From: Linum tenue
Lineage: Eukaryota > Streptophyta > Magnoliopsida > Malpighiales > Linaceae
Direction of reading: 5' to 3'
DNA: 64,000 bases
NCBI GenBank assembly: GCA_946122785.1
Contig: CAMGYJ010000004.1
Coordinates: 61,698,679-61,762,678, forward strand
The number at the start of each line of letters is the position of its first letter. The first letter of the stretch is position 1. Position numbers and translations under genes: made by a program. A model generated the notes under the pieces. It had not been told where the DNA came from, ran no database searches, and saw only the letters and a program-made list of their open reading frames with translations. Of this stretch, positions 1-13,063 are shown piece after piece.

Positions 1-1806
<1,806 letters not shown>

Positions 1807-2898
1807 ATGGAAAGCTACACATTTGATACAAAAAGTGTTTGTCTATTTTTACCTGAGAGTAGCTACCCGTTCTAAACTTCTTAGACAACTCTCTACTGCA
1901 TCATGTTAAGATATATGTTACCCACCTTTCATTCCTGTAATTAGAGTAGCGCATATGGATTGAATTCATGTATTGGATTGAATGGATTCGTAGATTCATG
2001 GATTCGTAGATTAATCTTACGAGAGGTAATTTCTTCTTCTTCCTCAACAATGACACATCTCATTGTACATTAGAATGGAATCTCATAGCAGTGTCTCTGG
2101 GGATTTAAGTTCAATGTATACCAAGTGTACAACAAATTAGTAATCTAAAGGTACATTTGGAATGGAAATATGGATGGAAAATATGAAATTATTATTTTTG
2201 TTATATCGTGATACACATATAACCTTTTTATTATACTCATCGTCGAAATCTATCTTAAATTTCAAGAATTCTCGTATCCTAACATAGTATTGGAGCTTTC
2301 TGCTAGATATCCTAAGTAACTCTGTACTCCATTGTACCGCTGGGTGCAGGGTATCAGGTTGTTTGTTTGATTTTTTTGTTTCGTATCAATGGAAATGAAT
2401 TATGAGTACTTTGTAATGACAACAGATTTGTTTATATTTTTTTAATGTTATAATTAGTGCCGTTAAAGACTTGCTAATATTGCATATTCAAAGTCCAGGG
2501 TGATAGCTGGCAGTACATTCTTTGGCGTAATCTTCCAATTTGGAGTTAATAGATAACATTAGAAACAATATTTTCATGAATCGGTCAATTTTATGCATTC
2601 TAAAACTCATACAAAATTGGTTTGTTATGTTAAGAAAAAACGAATTCAACGTTAATTAGGATAATATCCTGAAGACAAATGAACTGAAATGCTAAAGTCT
2701 CTTTATAAATCATCTTAAAAAAACAAACAAACAAGTCATATTTATTCCCCGTAATTCCATATTTAACGCCTTCGAGACGACAGAAGATCTCTGTTATTAC
2801 ATTATGAATAAATTAATTAAAATATGATCAATAGACGATCCGGCTGACGGCGGCGGCGGCGGCGCGAGGCTGGATAAGATAATTAACTTCAATGTTCA
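1807..2898. other. Intergenic, kinase 3' side to P450 3' side
   Basis: AT-rich with no supported gene. Contains short ATTC/GATT-rich internal repeats near 1960-2010 and one copy (2480-2622) of a dispersed repeat whose partner is at 6865-7006. The last ~60 bases resemble the 3' flank of the second P450 copy, so the duplication extends slightly beyond the coding region. Confidence 0.6.
2480..2622 (+). repeat. Dispersed direct repeat, copy A
   Basis: About 140 bp that aligns by eye, with scattered substitutions and small indels, to 6865-7006 in the same orientation. Shared words include CATTCAAAG, CCAGGGT, TTTGGCGTAAT, GAGTTAA and CGGTCAATTTTATG. The two copies flank P450 copy 1. Function unknown. 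Confidence 0.65.
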
Positions 2899-4684
2899 TT
2901 AAACAATCACAGGCAGCTGGTAAAGCTCCGGAGAGAGGCGCGGAGTCAGCACGACTTCCAGCGGCTTCTCCTTGGCGAGCGTGGTACTATCCGCCTCCGT
3001 CATATCCACCGGCAAGTCAAACGGCGTCCCGAAGTCAAACGCCTGAATCAATCTCGCCGCCGTCAGCTGCACCACCTGCATCCCGAAGTTCATCCCGGGG
3101 CACGACCGCCGCCCGGTGCCGAACGGCAGGTACTCGAAGTCCCGGCCGTAGATGTCCACTTTGACCTCCTCGTCGTAAAACCTCTCCGGCCTGAACTCGT
3201 CCGGCTCCGGGAACATCTCCGGGTTCCGGTGAAGCTTCCAGAAGTTGGCGAAGAAGCGCGTGCCCTTCGGCACGTGAAACCCACGGATGGTGATGTCCTC
3301 CGACGCCACGCGCGGCACCGAGATGGGCCCCGCAGGATGCATCCGCAGCGTTTCACGTATCGCCGCGTGTAGGTAGGTGAGGTTCTCGAGGTCGGAGTCC
3401 TGGACGATTCGGTCTTTTCCCACTTTCTCGTCCATCTCTTGCTTCAGCGCCGCCATGGTCCGCCGGTTGTTCAGGAGGTTCGACAGCATCCATGTCAACG
3501 TCACCGATGTCGTGTCCGCCGCCGCAATGATCACCGCCTGTATATACATAAAGCACAAGATTGAAATATTAGTGTACGATACGTAACAAATTTTCCCCCC
3601 CTTCTTCCTAGAATATATATGTTAGTACGAATATTTGCTTTAGGTCTAATCCGCACGAATTTACTTTCGGATTTTACGTAAAGACAATACGGTTAGCACG
3701 TAAAATTACCATAGCGGTTGACTTGACGATGGTTTCCTTGTCATGCTTGGCCGAAGGATCGAAGTTGTCATCCACAACTGAGAGCATGACGTCAATGAAA
3801 TCCTCGGGGACCAAGTTGTCACCCAACTTGTTCCTCTTCACCTTGTGCTCTTCGATCCAACCGTCCACGATCACGTCCAGTTCTTTTGAAATCCTCCTCA
3901 TGGCCTTCTTCATCCCCTTGATGTCGATCCACCCGAGGATCGGTATCAAATCCGATAGCACGAGCGATCCGTTCACGTCCATGAACTCCCGAATAAGTTC
4001 ACCCACGGGCCTCCCTCCTGCCTCAGCCACGCCAACGCTGTCTGCGAGGTTCTCGAAGTACTTCTTCCCCGCCACCATTCGAGTAATGATATTCAACACA
4101 AAGTTCTGCAGCCAGTCGCTGATGACCACCTGAGCGTGATGGTCATCAGCCAGCTGGCTGTTGTTGCTGCTCCTGCACTGCAGGTGCAGGTCTCTGAGGA
4201 GGACGTCGACCTCGGAGACCTGGACGTGCCTGAGGGCCTTGATCCTGGGGAGGGAGAGGACCTCGGTGATGATGAGCTTCTTCACGTTGCGCCAGTACTC
4301 GCCGTACGACGCGAACCCGAACACCGCGAAGTTTTTGCCGAGGATCTTGCCCTGAGTGGAAGGAGGTCGGGCGGCGAGGGCTCGGTCGTTTTTCACGAAG
4401 CAGTCCTTCATGGACTCGAAGTCGCTGACCACCACCGTAGGGTAGGAGCCTAGCCGGATGGTGAACATGCTGCCGTGCTTGTCGGCGAAGGCGGCCAGCT
4501 TCCTAGCCAGCATGTCCTTGCCGCCGAGGAGGTGGAGGTGGCCGATGAAGGGCAAGCTCCCCGGGATTTCCGGGATCCGGAGGGGTTTGCTTTTGCGGTT
4601 GTTGGGGTTGACCGCCAGCCTGCGGAGGAAGAGAAGGAACAGGACTCCCGACAGTGCCAAGAGTACTGAAGCCAGAATATCCAT
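2899..4684 (-). CDS. Cytochrome P450, CYP82 family (copy 1)
   Basis: ER-anchored monooxygenase that uses O2 and electrons from P450 reductase. Two exons: 4684-3710 and 3537-2899, intron phase 0, giving 537 aa, the usual length. N-terminal hydrophobic anchor at residues ~3-20; proline-rich hinge PEIPGSLPFIG (~38-48); I-helix AAADTT (~330-335, oxygen activation); K-helix ETLR (387-390); PERF (~442-445); heme loop FGTGRRSCPG with the thiolate Cys at ~471. Every catalytic motif is intact. The CYP82 assignment rests on the overall pattern (VNPNNRK, PPSTQGKILGKNFA, LVPEDFIDVMLS) and the single intron. CYP82 members act on flavones, alkaloid precursors or terpene alcohols, so the substrate cannot be told. 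A TATA box lies ~105 bp upstream. A near-identical copy faces away at 13064-14864. Confidence 0.92.
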
Positions 4685-4788
4685 GGCTAATTAATCCTTG
4701 AGCTAAGTGGATGTGTGGATGATTAATTAGTGGTAGTTTAATTTGTTGGATGAGATTATGGCGGAAAAGAGATGCATGGAGTGGGGTG

Positions 4789-4796
4789 TTTAAATA
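4789..4796 (-). promoter_or_regulatory. TATA box of P450 copy 1
   Basis: TATTTAAA on the minus strand, ~105 bp before the ATG. The same box, followed by CACCCCAC and then similar leader sequence, occurs at 12963-12970 before P450 copy 2. Conservation between the duplicates supports its use. Confidence 0.7.
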
Positions 4797-5644
4797 GGTG
4801 GTGATCATCGGCATGCAGCAGCAGCAGCCCACGTTGTCCATTAGCTCAGGGGCGCCGACACATTGGAATTCCCGAGATAAGTATTGGTTTCGGGTCAAAA
4901 TTCCCAATATTTATTTATTTATTTATTTTCAATGGTCAGTGTTAAAATCATAAAATAAATCTGACTTCTTTCGAATGAAATTATAAAACAATCATCTTAG
5001 ATCAGGAAAAAAGGTGCAGGAGTTCTAGTAGCAACGTACGTAGTCAAAAACTAGCTAGGAAGCCTGCATTGTCGCCGGCGGTGGTGTGATGGCGGTCTTA
5101 GTGGGCTGCCGGTATTCGATCGGCGGCGGTCTTAACGGCCAGGGTAACTACCGTACTGATCGGTAGCAACTTGCACAGTAACTAAAAGTACCAAAATCGA
5201 AGATCTCTCCACGTGAGTAGCCGTCGGTTCGGGCGTGCATGGAGAATTTGGGGGAACTAGTTCAATCATGATGGCTTTTTTATGGAGTGTTTTGGAAACA
5301 TTCGCAAATTGGGTCAAAACTGACCGGCTGGACCAACTGGTTACTCCTCCCATATACATATGTTTCTCACCAAAACAATTGTGTTTAATATATCAAGTTG
5401 CATGGAACAAGAGTTGCAACTTTTGATTGGCCGGTTTGCCAAATATACGCAATTTAGGTTTTGGAAGCTTGGCTTTGGACGAGTCCAATTAATACAACGT
5501 TTGCATGAGTGGGTGGCAGATTACACACGTCCATTTTTTTGCATGGTAAAGACACGTGTCCCTACGCTACTGTTACATAATATCATTCTATACTAATACT
5601 AGTGTTTTGTGGGTACAGCACATATTAGGTAAGTATTTATGTTT
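4797..5644. other. Intergenic upstream of P450 copy 1
   Basis: Presumed promoter region of copy 1. It soon stops resembling the region upstream of copy 2 beyond the TATA box. GC-richer patch around 5065-5160. No gene, tRNA or complete mobile element seen. Confidence 0.55.
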
Positions 5645-6182
5645 TGGGTTAATAGTATTTTATATTCTTATACTATTGTAAGTTAACAAATATATATCTT
5701 TTTATGATTTTTAAACACAGATCATGTATCCATATATTATTGATACGTAATAAACATACCTTGCGTCCAAATTCCTTTCGTTTACCGTTAAAGGGGCCTG
5801 AAGATGACCAAATTGACATTCACTTATTACATAAATTTCATTTTTCATTTTTTATAAATAATACATAAAATATTTAATAAATTAATTTCTTTACTAAATT
5901 TAAATTTTATTTTCCTTCCCTTTTATTTCTTCTTAAGAAATAGAAAAATACTCTTAAATAAGTGATGTACACTTTGGTCATTTTTTGTCCCCTTTAACAG
6001 TTAGTTAGAAGAATGGTGGATGGAAGAGTATGTTTGTTATGATTTAAAAATAAAAAAAAGAGTATATTTGTTACATTTTGATAATAGTAAAGAGGTACAT
6101 TTGTGCAAAAGTATAGTAGAGGATTAGAGGAGTATGTTTGTTAACTTGTAAGAATAGAGAGGTATAAAATTCTATTAACCCA
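5645..6182. mobile_element. Foldback (long terminal inverted repeat) MITE-like element
   Basis: Begins TGGGTTAATAG and ends CTATTAACCCA, an exact 11-bp inverted end. The inverted similarity continues through GTTAACAAA, ACATAC, GTTAAAGGGG and ATGACCAAA to the middle, so nearly all of the 538 bp could form one imperfect hairpin. No coding capacity. No clear TSD found. Class uncertain; a MULE-derived MITE is plausible. Confidence 0.75.
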
Positions 6183-7612
6183 TATGTATCGGACCTAACA
6201 TTTTACGAATACGACCCAGGAAACCTACTATATTGGCGGCTCGAAAAGTCCCGTTCCTCACGTTATAATGACCTAAAGGTGTCGTCAGAATTACATAAAG
6301 TTAAATGAAAGATAAAAAAGAGACATTGCAAATATTAAATTGAATAATTTTTTTAGAGCTCCCTTAATTGGTTTGCAATACAATAATAATAGGTTTCTTG
6401 GTGATTCATGTGGTTATGTCATGGTATAACTCCTTGGTGTTAAGGATTTATTACTTGAACAGATTGTATGGTGTACTTAGTATAAACTTCTCATTTATGA
6501 GATGAGTTTCATAAGACAGATTAGGAGAAAAACGATATATCCATATATCTTTAAATCCAATCCAACAATTTACAATTCCAATCATTAGAATAAACGGGGT
6601 TTTAACAAGAACAACTATACTCCTATAATTTACATCATTTAAGGAGTAAATTACAAACTAGTAACAAGAAATATATTCCAATTAGACACCAAGCGATGAC
6701 ACAATCCAACTATAATTAGAATATGATCGTCCCGTACGTCACGAAGTACTGATCAGTATTTTCCATTTTTGTGTTGAGAAACTGATCAATAAACTAGTAT
6801 AATATAATTACTAGAAATGTGAATACATTCAATTCGAAGACTATATAGTATATATATGTTACTAATTGTACATTCAAAGCCCAGGGTAAAGGTGACCCTT
6901 CATGTTTGGCGTAATCGTCGAATTTTGAGTTAACAGTTAACTTTAAAAACAATAATTTCAAGAATATAACCGGTCAATTTTATGTATTGAAAAATCATAA
7001 ACAATTGTACTTGTAATGCAAGGTAAAAACGAGGTCAACAGGAGGGTTTTGTTTATCTTACATCCTACATCACCCTATATAAACGTCCTGCTTGTCCAAT
7101 CCAGGTGTGCAAATGAGAATTGTCGATTGGCATAAGAAATTGAGAATATTGAATATACGCAAACAAAAACAAATATATAACTTCAGTGAGATGATTTGTT
7201 TTTTTTGTTGGGGTGTTACTGAATCTAAAACAAACAGACTAAATACCAAAGCACCGGCTGAAGGTATTATTAGTGATGTCAAACTGATAATAAGTAGTAG
7301 TGGAGCACTCCACTAGTGAGCTTGACGCTTGATGCTCGCCACAACTATATAAGGACATCCAAGTCCTCCAATGAGGGGATTCAACTTCTGCTCTCTCACT
7401 TTACACTTTGTCTCTCTCTGAATACTTTTTCATATTTCTCTACGCCATATATACTAACCTGATAATCGAAGTATAATCCGGGGACATCCCCATATTCCAC
7501 GAGTCAAATCCCACTTCTAAAAATATCATTGATCGTGTCCGGAGCTATATGGTACAAATATTTCTTTATAAGGAGAGTGCTTGACTTATATATGTTTCAG
7601 GGTTTTTTTTTT
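6183..7612. other. Intergenic, AT-rich
   Basis: No supported gene. Holds dispersed repeat copy B (6865-7006). The stretch ~7320-7480 (ACTATATAAGGACATCC, then CT-rich sequence with TCTCTCTCTGAATAC) looks like the promoter and leader part of an LTR or of a lost gene, but no matching partner LTR was found. Confidence 0.5.
6865..7006 (+). repeat. Dispersed direct repeat, copy B
   Basis: Partner of 2480-2622, same orientation, moderately diverged. See copy A for the shared words. Confidence 0.65.
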
Positions 7613-8015
7613 GGGAGCGGATATGGTGACAACACCATATTTGTTGTTATTGTAACAACACTACTCTCCAACCAATAGGAAGCTAGGGTTGTGAATTTGT
7701 GATGACTTTTTATTAGCTTAGTTGACCTAGTGTAAAATCAAAGCATGGGTATAATTGTCATTATGAAAAATATGTTTAAATAATAAAAAATAAAAAATAT
7801 GTTTTTATTTTCTGCCCAAAATTTTGGTCGTCGGAATCTGGTCACCGGAATATGCTTTTTGTCATCGGAGTATGCTATTCTGTCATCGGAATATGCTTAC
7901 TGGCGTCGGAATCTAGTCATCGGGGCAGGAATATGCCTATCGGTGCCGAAATCTACTCACTGACGGTCGTCGGAGTTTGGTTAACGATTTTCATTGACCG
8001 GTCAACGACCACCGG

Positions 8016-8610
8016 ATATAATGGTTTGCATTGTGAGATTGATGGTTTGGTTTCTCGTGTTTTTTATGCTATTTGTGGTTTGCTTTATCGTGTTACTGGT
8101 TTGCATTAAGAAGTTTCTGGTGTGCTTTAACAATTTTTGTGGTTTGCTTTCCGGGGTTTCTGGTTTGCTTTACGACGTTTGTGGTTTGCATCAGGACGTT
8201 TCTGGTTTGTTTTTGTGGTTTGCTTTATCGTGTTTGTGGTTTGCATTATGAGGTTTCTGGTGTGCTTTCGCAAATGTTGAGGTTTGCTTTGTGAGGTTTG
8301 TGGTTTGTTTTAGGAGATTTGTGGTATGCATTAGGAGGTTTCTGGTTTGCATTAAGAAGTTTCTAGCTAGTGTGCTTTCGAAACTTTTGTGGTTTGCTTT
8401 GCGGGGTTTCTGATTTGTTTTATCGTGTGTGTGGTTTCTATTACGAGGTTTCTGGCGTGATTTAGAAATATTAGTGGTTTGCTTTCTTGCATTTCTGGTA
8501 TTTTTTACGAGACTTGTGCTTTGCATTTGAAGGTTTCTGATATGCATTTTTGGTTTGTTTTACCATGTTTGTGGTTTATATTAGGAAGTTTTTGGTGTGC
8601 TTATGAGATA
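8016..8610 (+). repeat. Degenerate ~21-bp minisatellite, about 28 units
   Basis: Units of mostly 21 bp (some 20-25) built on TTTGTGGTTTGCATTANGAGG, alternating with a TTTCTGGTKTGCTTT variant, so a higher-order two- to four-unit pattern shows. Because 21 is seven codons, several frames stay open and give repetitive hydrophobic peptides (FVVC, FLVC); these are a side effect of the repeat, not evidence for a protein. Confidence 0.85.
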
Positions 8611-8978
8611 CTTGTGATCTTCATACCAATAACTCCTAATATACATACCATAAACGCAATAATACATACCAAAATACTAAAAATACATAAAAAGGCCCAT
8701 CAAAACCATATAAAAACCTCAACATATCTATATTTAAGAAAATTGGATGATTAGGATCTAAATACTTAAATATTAATTAGAAAACAAAATGAAACAAATA
8801 GGACCGATCATTGTTGTAAAAAAAAATTAATGAAATCACTTCAAGAGGATATCGTGATCGAATTGGAGAATTGGAGAATGGAAATCACACCCCATTTCCT
8901 CGTTTTAGATCGATGGATGTGGGTGATTAGTTTGGGTAAGCAAAGGGAAGCAGAAGGAGCAGCAGCAACAAATTCAAG

Positions 8979-9311
8979 ATGGGTGAGCTGATGAAAACGT
9001 GGTTAGCAATGGAAATCACTCCCCATTTCATCGCCGCTCGCCTCCGCCGGTCATCCGCGGCAACGCTCCCCTCACCGTCCACCACGGCCGTACTCTTGGC
9101 CGGAATCTCCGCATGTCAATCATCGACATCACCTTCACAACCTTCCACCGCAATTTCCCGTTGCCGGTCACGTATTCGACGCCCGACTACATTCCCCCTC
9201 TATCCTCGGCTACTGCCTGCTCTGCATCAAGTTCATCGTCAATTTCATACTTTGGATCAAGTTCAACGGCCTATTCTACGGTCCCTGTCGGTTTCCGCTC
9301 AGCGGCCTAGT
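8979..9311 (+). other. GC-rich coding-like block, function unknown
   Basis: Sharp rise in GC compared with the AT-rich surroundings, with two overlapping open frames of ~100-110 codons. Another frame reads a hydrophobic run (CLLCIKFIVNFILWIKF). A short duplication, ATGGAAATCAC followed by CCCCATTTC, occurs at ~8878 and ~9008. It may be a gene fragment captured by the surrounding element. No family recognised. Confidence 0.3.
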
Positions 9312-9411
9312 CCGTGAAGTCAGATCCTCTCGCTCTGCACCTTGCGAGCTCCTTCCGCCGTCGGCTTGGATCTGCAGCAGCAGCCGAAGATATCCCCGCC
9401 AGTTTCCGCTA

Positions 9412-9725
9412 TGTTATAAACCCGCTGCTACGGATCGGGAAATCGCCGGAATCGACAAAGCAAGAATACGAAAGCGAGAATCGAAAATACGACACACGAT
9501 TTACGTGGTTCACTAACACGATGTGTGTTAGCTACGTCCACGGGCGAGAGAGAGTCAGTTTCACTATATCGAGGAGATTACAGATTACAGAGGAGTATGA
9601 GAAGTATTTATAGTACTTCTCCATGTGAGTCTAAACCTAATCCAATCTGACAAAGGAAACGGTTACAGACCAGGCCCAGAACCCGAACCCAAATAACATT
9701 GAGCCCATACACCGTTATTATAACA
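9412..9725. mobile_element. Possible solo LTR, Ty1/Copia type
   Basis: Starts TGTTATAA and ends TTATAACA (TG...CA). Contains GATTTACGTGG and then CGTCCACGG, the same paired motif seen in the LTR of the intact Copia element at 56.6-61.8 kb (GGATTTACGTGG and AATCCACGG), plus a GGCCCAGAACCC patch near the end. A clean 5-bp TSD is not visible (CGCTA on the left, ACACA on the right). Confidence 0.45.
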
Positions 9726-9745
9726 ACACAAATGCTATCCGCACC

Positions 9746-10846
9746 TTTTTTTTAGACGCTTGATAAATTCATGGAAGTGGATGATTTAGGTTTACAATTC
9801 TGTCAACAACTCTAAAGAAATATTCTACATTAATCTAAAAACACACCATATCAATTCTCGTATCTTAATTGTCTTACTACGCAGAGAGGTCCATAGTGAT
9901 GATGAGTTGGGACTTAATAATAACTCACAAAGAGTAGTTAAATAATTCCAGTTGAGACTTTGGCCATCCTTTATTTCTTTCTTGCGTTTATCTTGGTGAC
10001 GCATCACTGCTATGGTAAGAGATTTTCTTTTCAAAGGCAACATAATTAATATTTATGGTTTGACAAGAGACATGATATAGTAGACAAATTCAACCATATC
10101 GTTGACGATTTATTTTCTGCGTGGAGACAAAATGGTGGGAGAATCGCTGAACATTCTTAAGATAATTCGTGTTCGAATCATGAGACTCGATAAGATGCTA
10201 ACACTAATATTTAATGTTAGTATCATATTAATATATTTATTATTAGGGGGTGTTATGATAAGTTGATAACTATTGTATATAGTAGTTATACTCGCCCTTC
10301 CTTCCCTCTCGTTTTTTCTGCCCCGTGTCCCATCTCTCAAGGAAGGGGTTATGGTGAGAACTACGGATTAATAATCATTATGGTTACTAAGGATAAATTG
10401 GGTATGAAAATCAATATTTATTAAAAAAAATTTAATAAATTACATTTTCGGAAAGTACATAAATATATTAACTACAATTTTCTCTCTATTTCTCTCACTT
10501 TCACAATCTTCAACCAGATCTCTCTTTCTTATTTTTCTCAAATCTTTTCCTTGATTTCTTTTGGCCGAATTAATACCAACAACAAAACAATAAATCAATA
10601 TCAATCCACTAAAAAAACACTACCATTGTATAAAACACCAATATCGTTCGAGAAATAAAAATACTACCATTTCACAAAACACCAATATCATTGCAAATGT
10701 AATCAATATCAATACATGCAAATCAATACCATTACATAATAATCAATACCAATACAAAAAACAATACCAATGCGGAAAAAAAACATTACCACTATCATTT
10801 CAGAAAAATACATACCAAGTTTACACATCCAGAGCTCCAACATCAT

Positions 10847-10899
<53 letters not shown>

Positions 10900-11565
10900 G
10901 GCCGGCGGTGAAGGGGAGGTGGTGGAGAGGGGAGAAGAAGGGTTGATGGAGAATATGGCGGAGAGAGTCGGTGGAGGAGGAAGAGAAAAAGGGTGAGAGC
11001 GGCGGTCAGGGGGAGAGAAAGTGAGAGAATGCCGGAGAATAGGGGGAAAATATTTAGGGTTTGGGAGTTTATATAAAAATTAATATTTTAAAAATTATAA
11101 TTAGGTGAGGTTATTATTTTTATTCCAAAATTATTCCTAATCAATTTTGGTGATTAATTAAAAATGATGAAAATAAATGGTAAATATATAGGTAGCCACC
11201 GTAATTATTGAAAAAACTAATAATCATGCTAACACATTCCCATCTCACCAAATCTCGTTCACTCTACTTCCACTTCCAAGTCTCGTTTTTTGCATACATA
11301 GGACTCATTTTTCTTGATATTTAACGAAAAGACTCGTTTTTTCTAGTATATTTATTAGATAACGGAGGACTACTTACGTAGCTACCCATGAAAGCACGTT
11401 TTCTCCCCTCTGGAATTCCTGGTTCCTTTTCTTGATGACCTACCATCATTTTTTTAATAATTCCATAAGGAATAAATCTGATTACATTTTTTTTTAATAA
11501 TATTGGAACTTTGACTATAGCCACATGCATATTTCTTTCCCTTCAACAATTCTATATTGGTTGCT
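9746..11565. other. Intergenic with word-repeat AT-rich DNA
   Basis: No supported gene. From ~10560 to 10815 the words AATATCAAT, AATACCAAT and ACACCAAT recur many times, followed by a (GA)n tract (10850-10896) and a purine-rich GC block to ~11040. The whole of ~10250-11240 may be one old non-autonomous transposon, but I could not define matching ends. Confidence 0.45.
10850..10896 (+). repeat. (GA)n microsatellite, about 23 units
   Basis: Uninterrupted GA dinucleotides over 47 bp, followed by a purine-rich region. Confidence 0.97.
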
Positions 11566-11642
11566 TGTGTTGGAATCTGTTACGTTTGAATTATGTCAGT
11601 ACGTTGTCGTTTGTGTGTCAGTCTAAGCAGTATGTGTTTGCT

Positions 11643-12197
11643 TAGGGATGGCAATTTACCCACCCATGGGTAATTTTGCCCAAACCCAAGTAGACCCATT
11701 TATTATGGGTAGGGTTTGGGTGATGTGTGTATGGGTTTGGGGTTTGTATATGGGTTTGGGTTAGATATGGATATTATCTAAATGGGTATGGGTTGGATAT
11801 GGATATCCATTTACTTGAGGGTGTTTTAACTACACATGCAAAAATTGAACTTATTTGTAAAACTTGAAAATTTTAGGTACCAAAATGTAAGACCAAAAAA
11901 TTTTAGGTACCAAAACGTAATTTTCCATCGATATTTTGAGGACTTATATGCAAAAAAAATTAAATTTAGGTACTAAATATGCATATCTATTAAGTTTAGG
12001 TACCAAACTGTAATTTGTATTTGGGCATGGGTACAAACCCAAATCCATGTGTTATAAACCCAACCCAATCCAAAGTAAATGGGTATGGGTACAAACCCAT
12101 CAAACTTTACCCATATCCATATATTTGGATTTCATACCCAACCCAATTGGGTTGGATAGTAAAATACCCATGGGTATGGGTAAAATTGCCATCCCTA
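11643..12197. mobile_element. hAT-type MITE (TAGGGATGGCAA ends)
   Basis: Terminal inverted repeats TAGGGATGGCAAT and ATTGCCATCCCTA, continuing into ACCCATGGGTA; flanking GTTTGCT at 11636-11642 and 12198-12204 gives at least 7 bp of the expected 8-bp TSD. The interior is reiterated ACCCAAACCC / GGGTATGGGT words with no coding capacity. The element lies inside the solo LTR. Confidence 0.88.
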
Positions 12198-12262
12198 GTT
12201 TGCTGCTTTGGTCATTCATCTTTGTTTATGTTACAAAAGAGTCCAGGTCGATTGCTTTGCAG

Positions 12263-12722
12263 TAGAGGTGGCAATTAGGATGCAAATCCATGAATCCAAT
12301 CCAATCCATACACCAAATTATCCACCTAATCCAAATTATCCATTTAAATCCAATCCATTTGATCCAAATCCAATTGGATTGGTGGATTCATGGATCAATC
12401 CATGGATCCAAATGGCAAATTATGATTTGATACCTATATTTTTTATATTTTACATTTTGGTACCTAAAATTTATATTTTTATACGAAAAATTACATTGGA
12501 AAATTACATTTTGGTACCTAAAATTTTTCATTATGACATTTTAGTACCAAAACTTTTCAAATTTTACATTTTGGTCCAAGCCTTGGATGTCATTTGGATT
12601 CATGGATCAATCCACCAATCCATTTGATCCAATCCATGAATCCACCAATCCATTGGATCCAATCCATTTGATCCATGGATCCACCAATCCAATCCACGAA
12701 TCCGATCCAATTGCCACCTCTA
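12263..12722. mobile_element. hAT-type MITE (TAGAGGTGGCAATT ends)
   Basis: Inverted ends TAGAGGTGGCAATT and AATTGCCACCTCTA with a perfect 8-bp TSD CTTTGCAG (12255-12262 and 12723-12730). The interior is built of AATCCATTTGATCC-type words. Second insertion into the same solo LTR. Confidence 0.93.
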
Positions 12723-12962
12723 CTTTGCAGTCAAGTTAGGAAGAGTTGTTTGAGTCAACTGAGTTGTTAGAGTTAGTTGTTGGAAATCAGGAAAATGGGG
12801 TGTTGGGATACTGGCTAGTCATCGTGGAGTCTGTTAGAAGTCATTGTAATCCGTATTTAAAGTGTTTTTTTTTTATGAATAAATAAGATATCAATTTGCC
12901 CCAACATTGCTTTCAACTTATATCTCTTTCCTCGTGGGGTGCTTCATCTTCATGCATGCGCC

Positions 12963-12970
12963 TATTTAAA
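12963..12970 (+). promoter_or_regulatory. TATA box of P450 copy 2
   Basis: TATTTAAA, ~93 bp before the ATG, in the same context as in copy 1. Confidence 0.7.
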
Positions 12971-13063
12971 CACCCCACCGCATGCATCTTTTTTACCATA
13001 ATTTCATCCATCAAACTACTAACTAATCATCCACACCCAAGTAGCTCAAAGTATATATTAGCC

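Larger units (their letters stand above)
7613..9745. mobile_element. Putative non-autonomous MULE-like element carrying a minisatellite and gene-like DNA
   Basis: The left end (GGGAGCGGATA, then TTTGTTGTTATTGTAAC) matches the inverted right end (GGTGCGGATAGC, then TTTGTGTTGTTATAATAAC). Both ends abut T-runs of 8-9 bases, which could be a 9-bp TSD but are low complexity. Inside are a 21-bp minisatellite (~8016-8610), a GC-rich coding-like block (8979-9311) and a Copia-like LTR (9412-9725). No transposase is visible. Boundaries are a proposal. Confidence 0.45.
11566..12906. mobile_element. Solo LTR (Copia-like) with two hAT MITEs nested inside
   Basis: Begins TGTGTTGGAATC and ends TTGCCCCAACA (TG...CA), flanked by the 5-bp direct repeat TTGCT at 11561-11565 and 12907-12911. 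An AATAAATAAG stretch near the 3' end is LTR-like. Without the two MITEs and their TSDs the LTR is ~310 bp. It ends 56 bp before the TATA box of P450 copy 2. Confidence 0.75.

Noticed and set aside
8016..8610. CRISPR-like array of short repeats
   Set aside because: The window is plant nuclear DNA. Units are contiguous and degenerate without unique spacers of constant size, so it is a minisatellite.
7852..8754. Several open frames of 85-118 codons with FVVC/FLVC repeats on both strands
   Set aside because: They all fall on the 21-bp minisatellite, whose period of seven codons keeps frames open by chance. No start context, splice sites or family likeness.
9408..9738. GCTAT direct repeat as TSD of the 9412-9725 LTR
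   Set aside because: The right GCTAT belongs to the inverted end of the surrounding MULE-like element, and using it would shift the LTR off its TG...CA ends. The LTR is kept as possible only.
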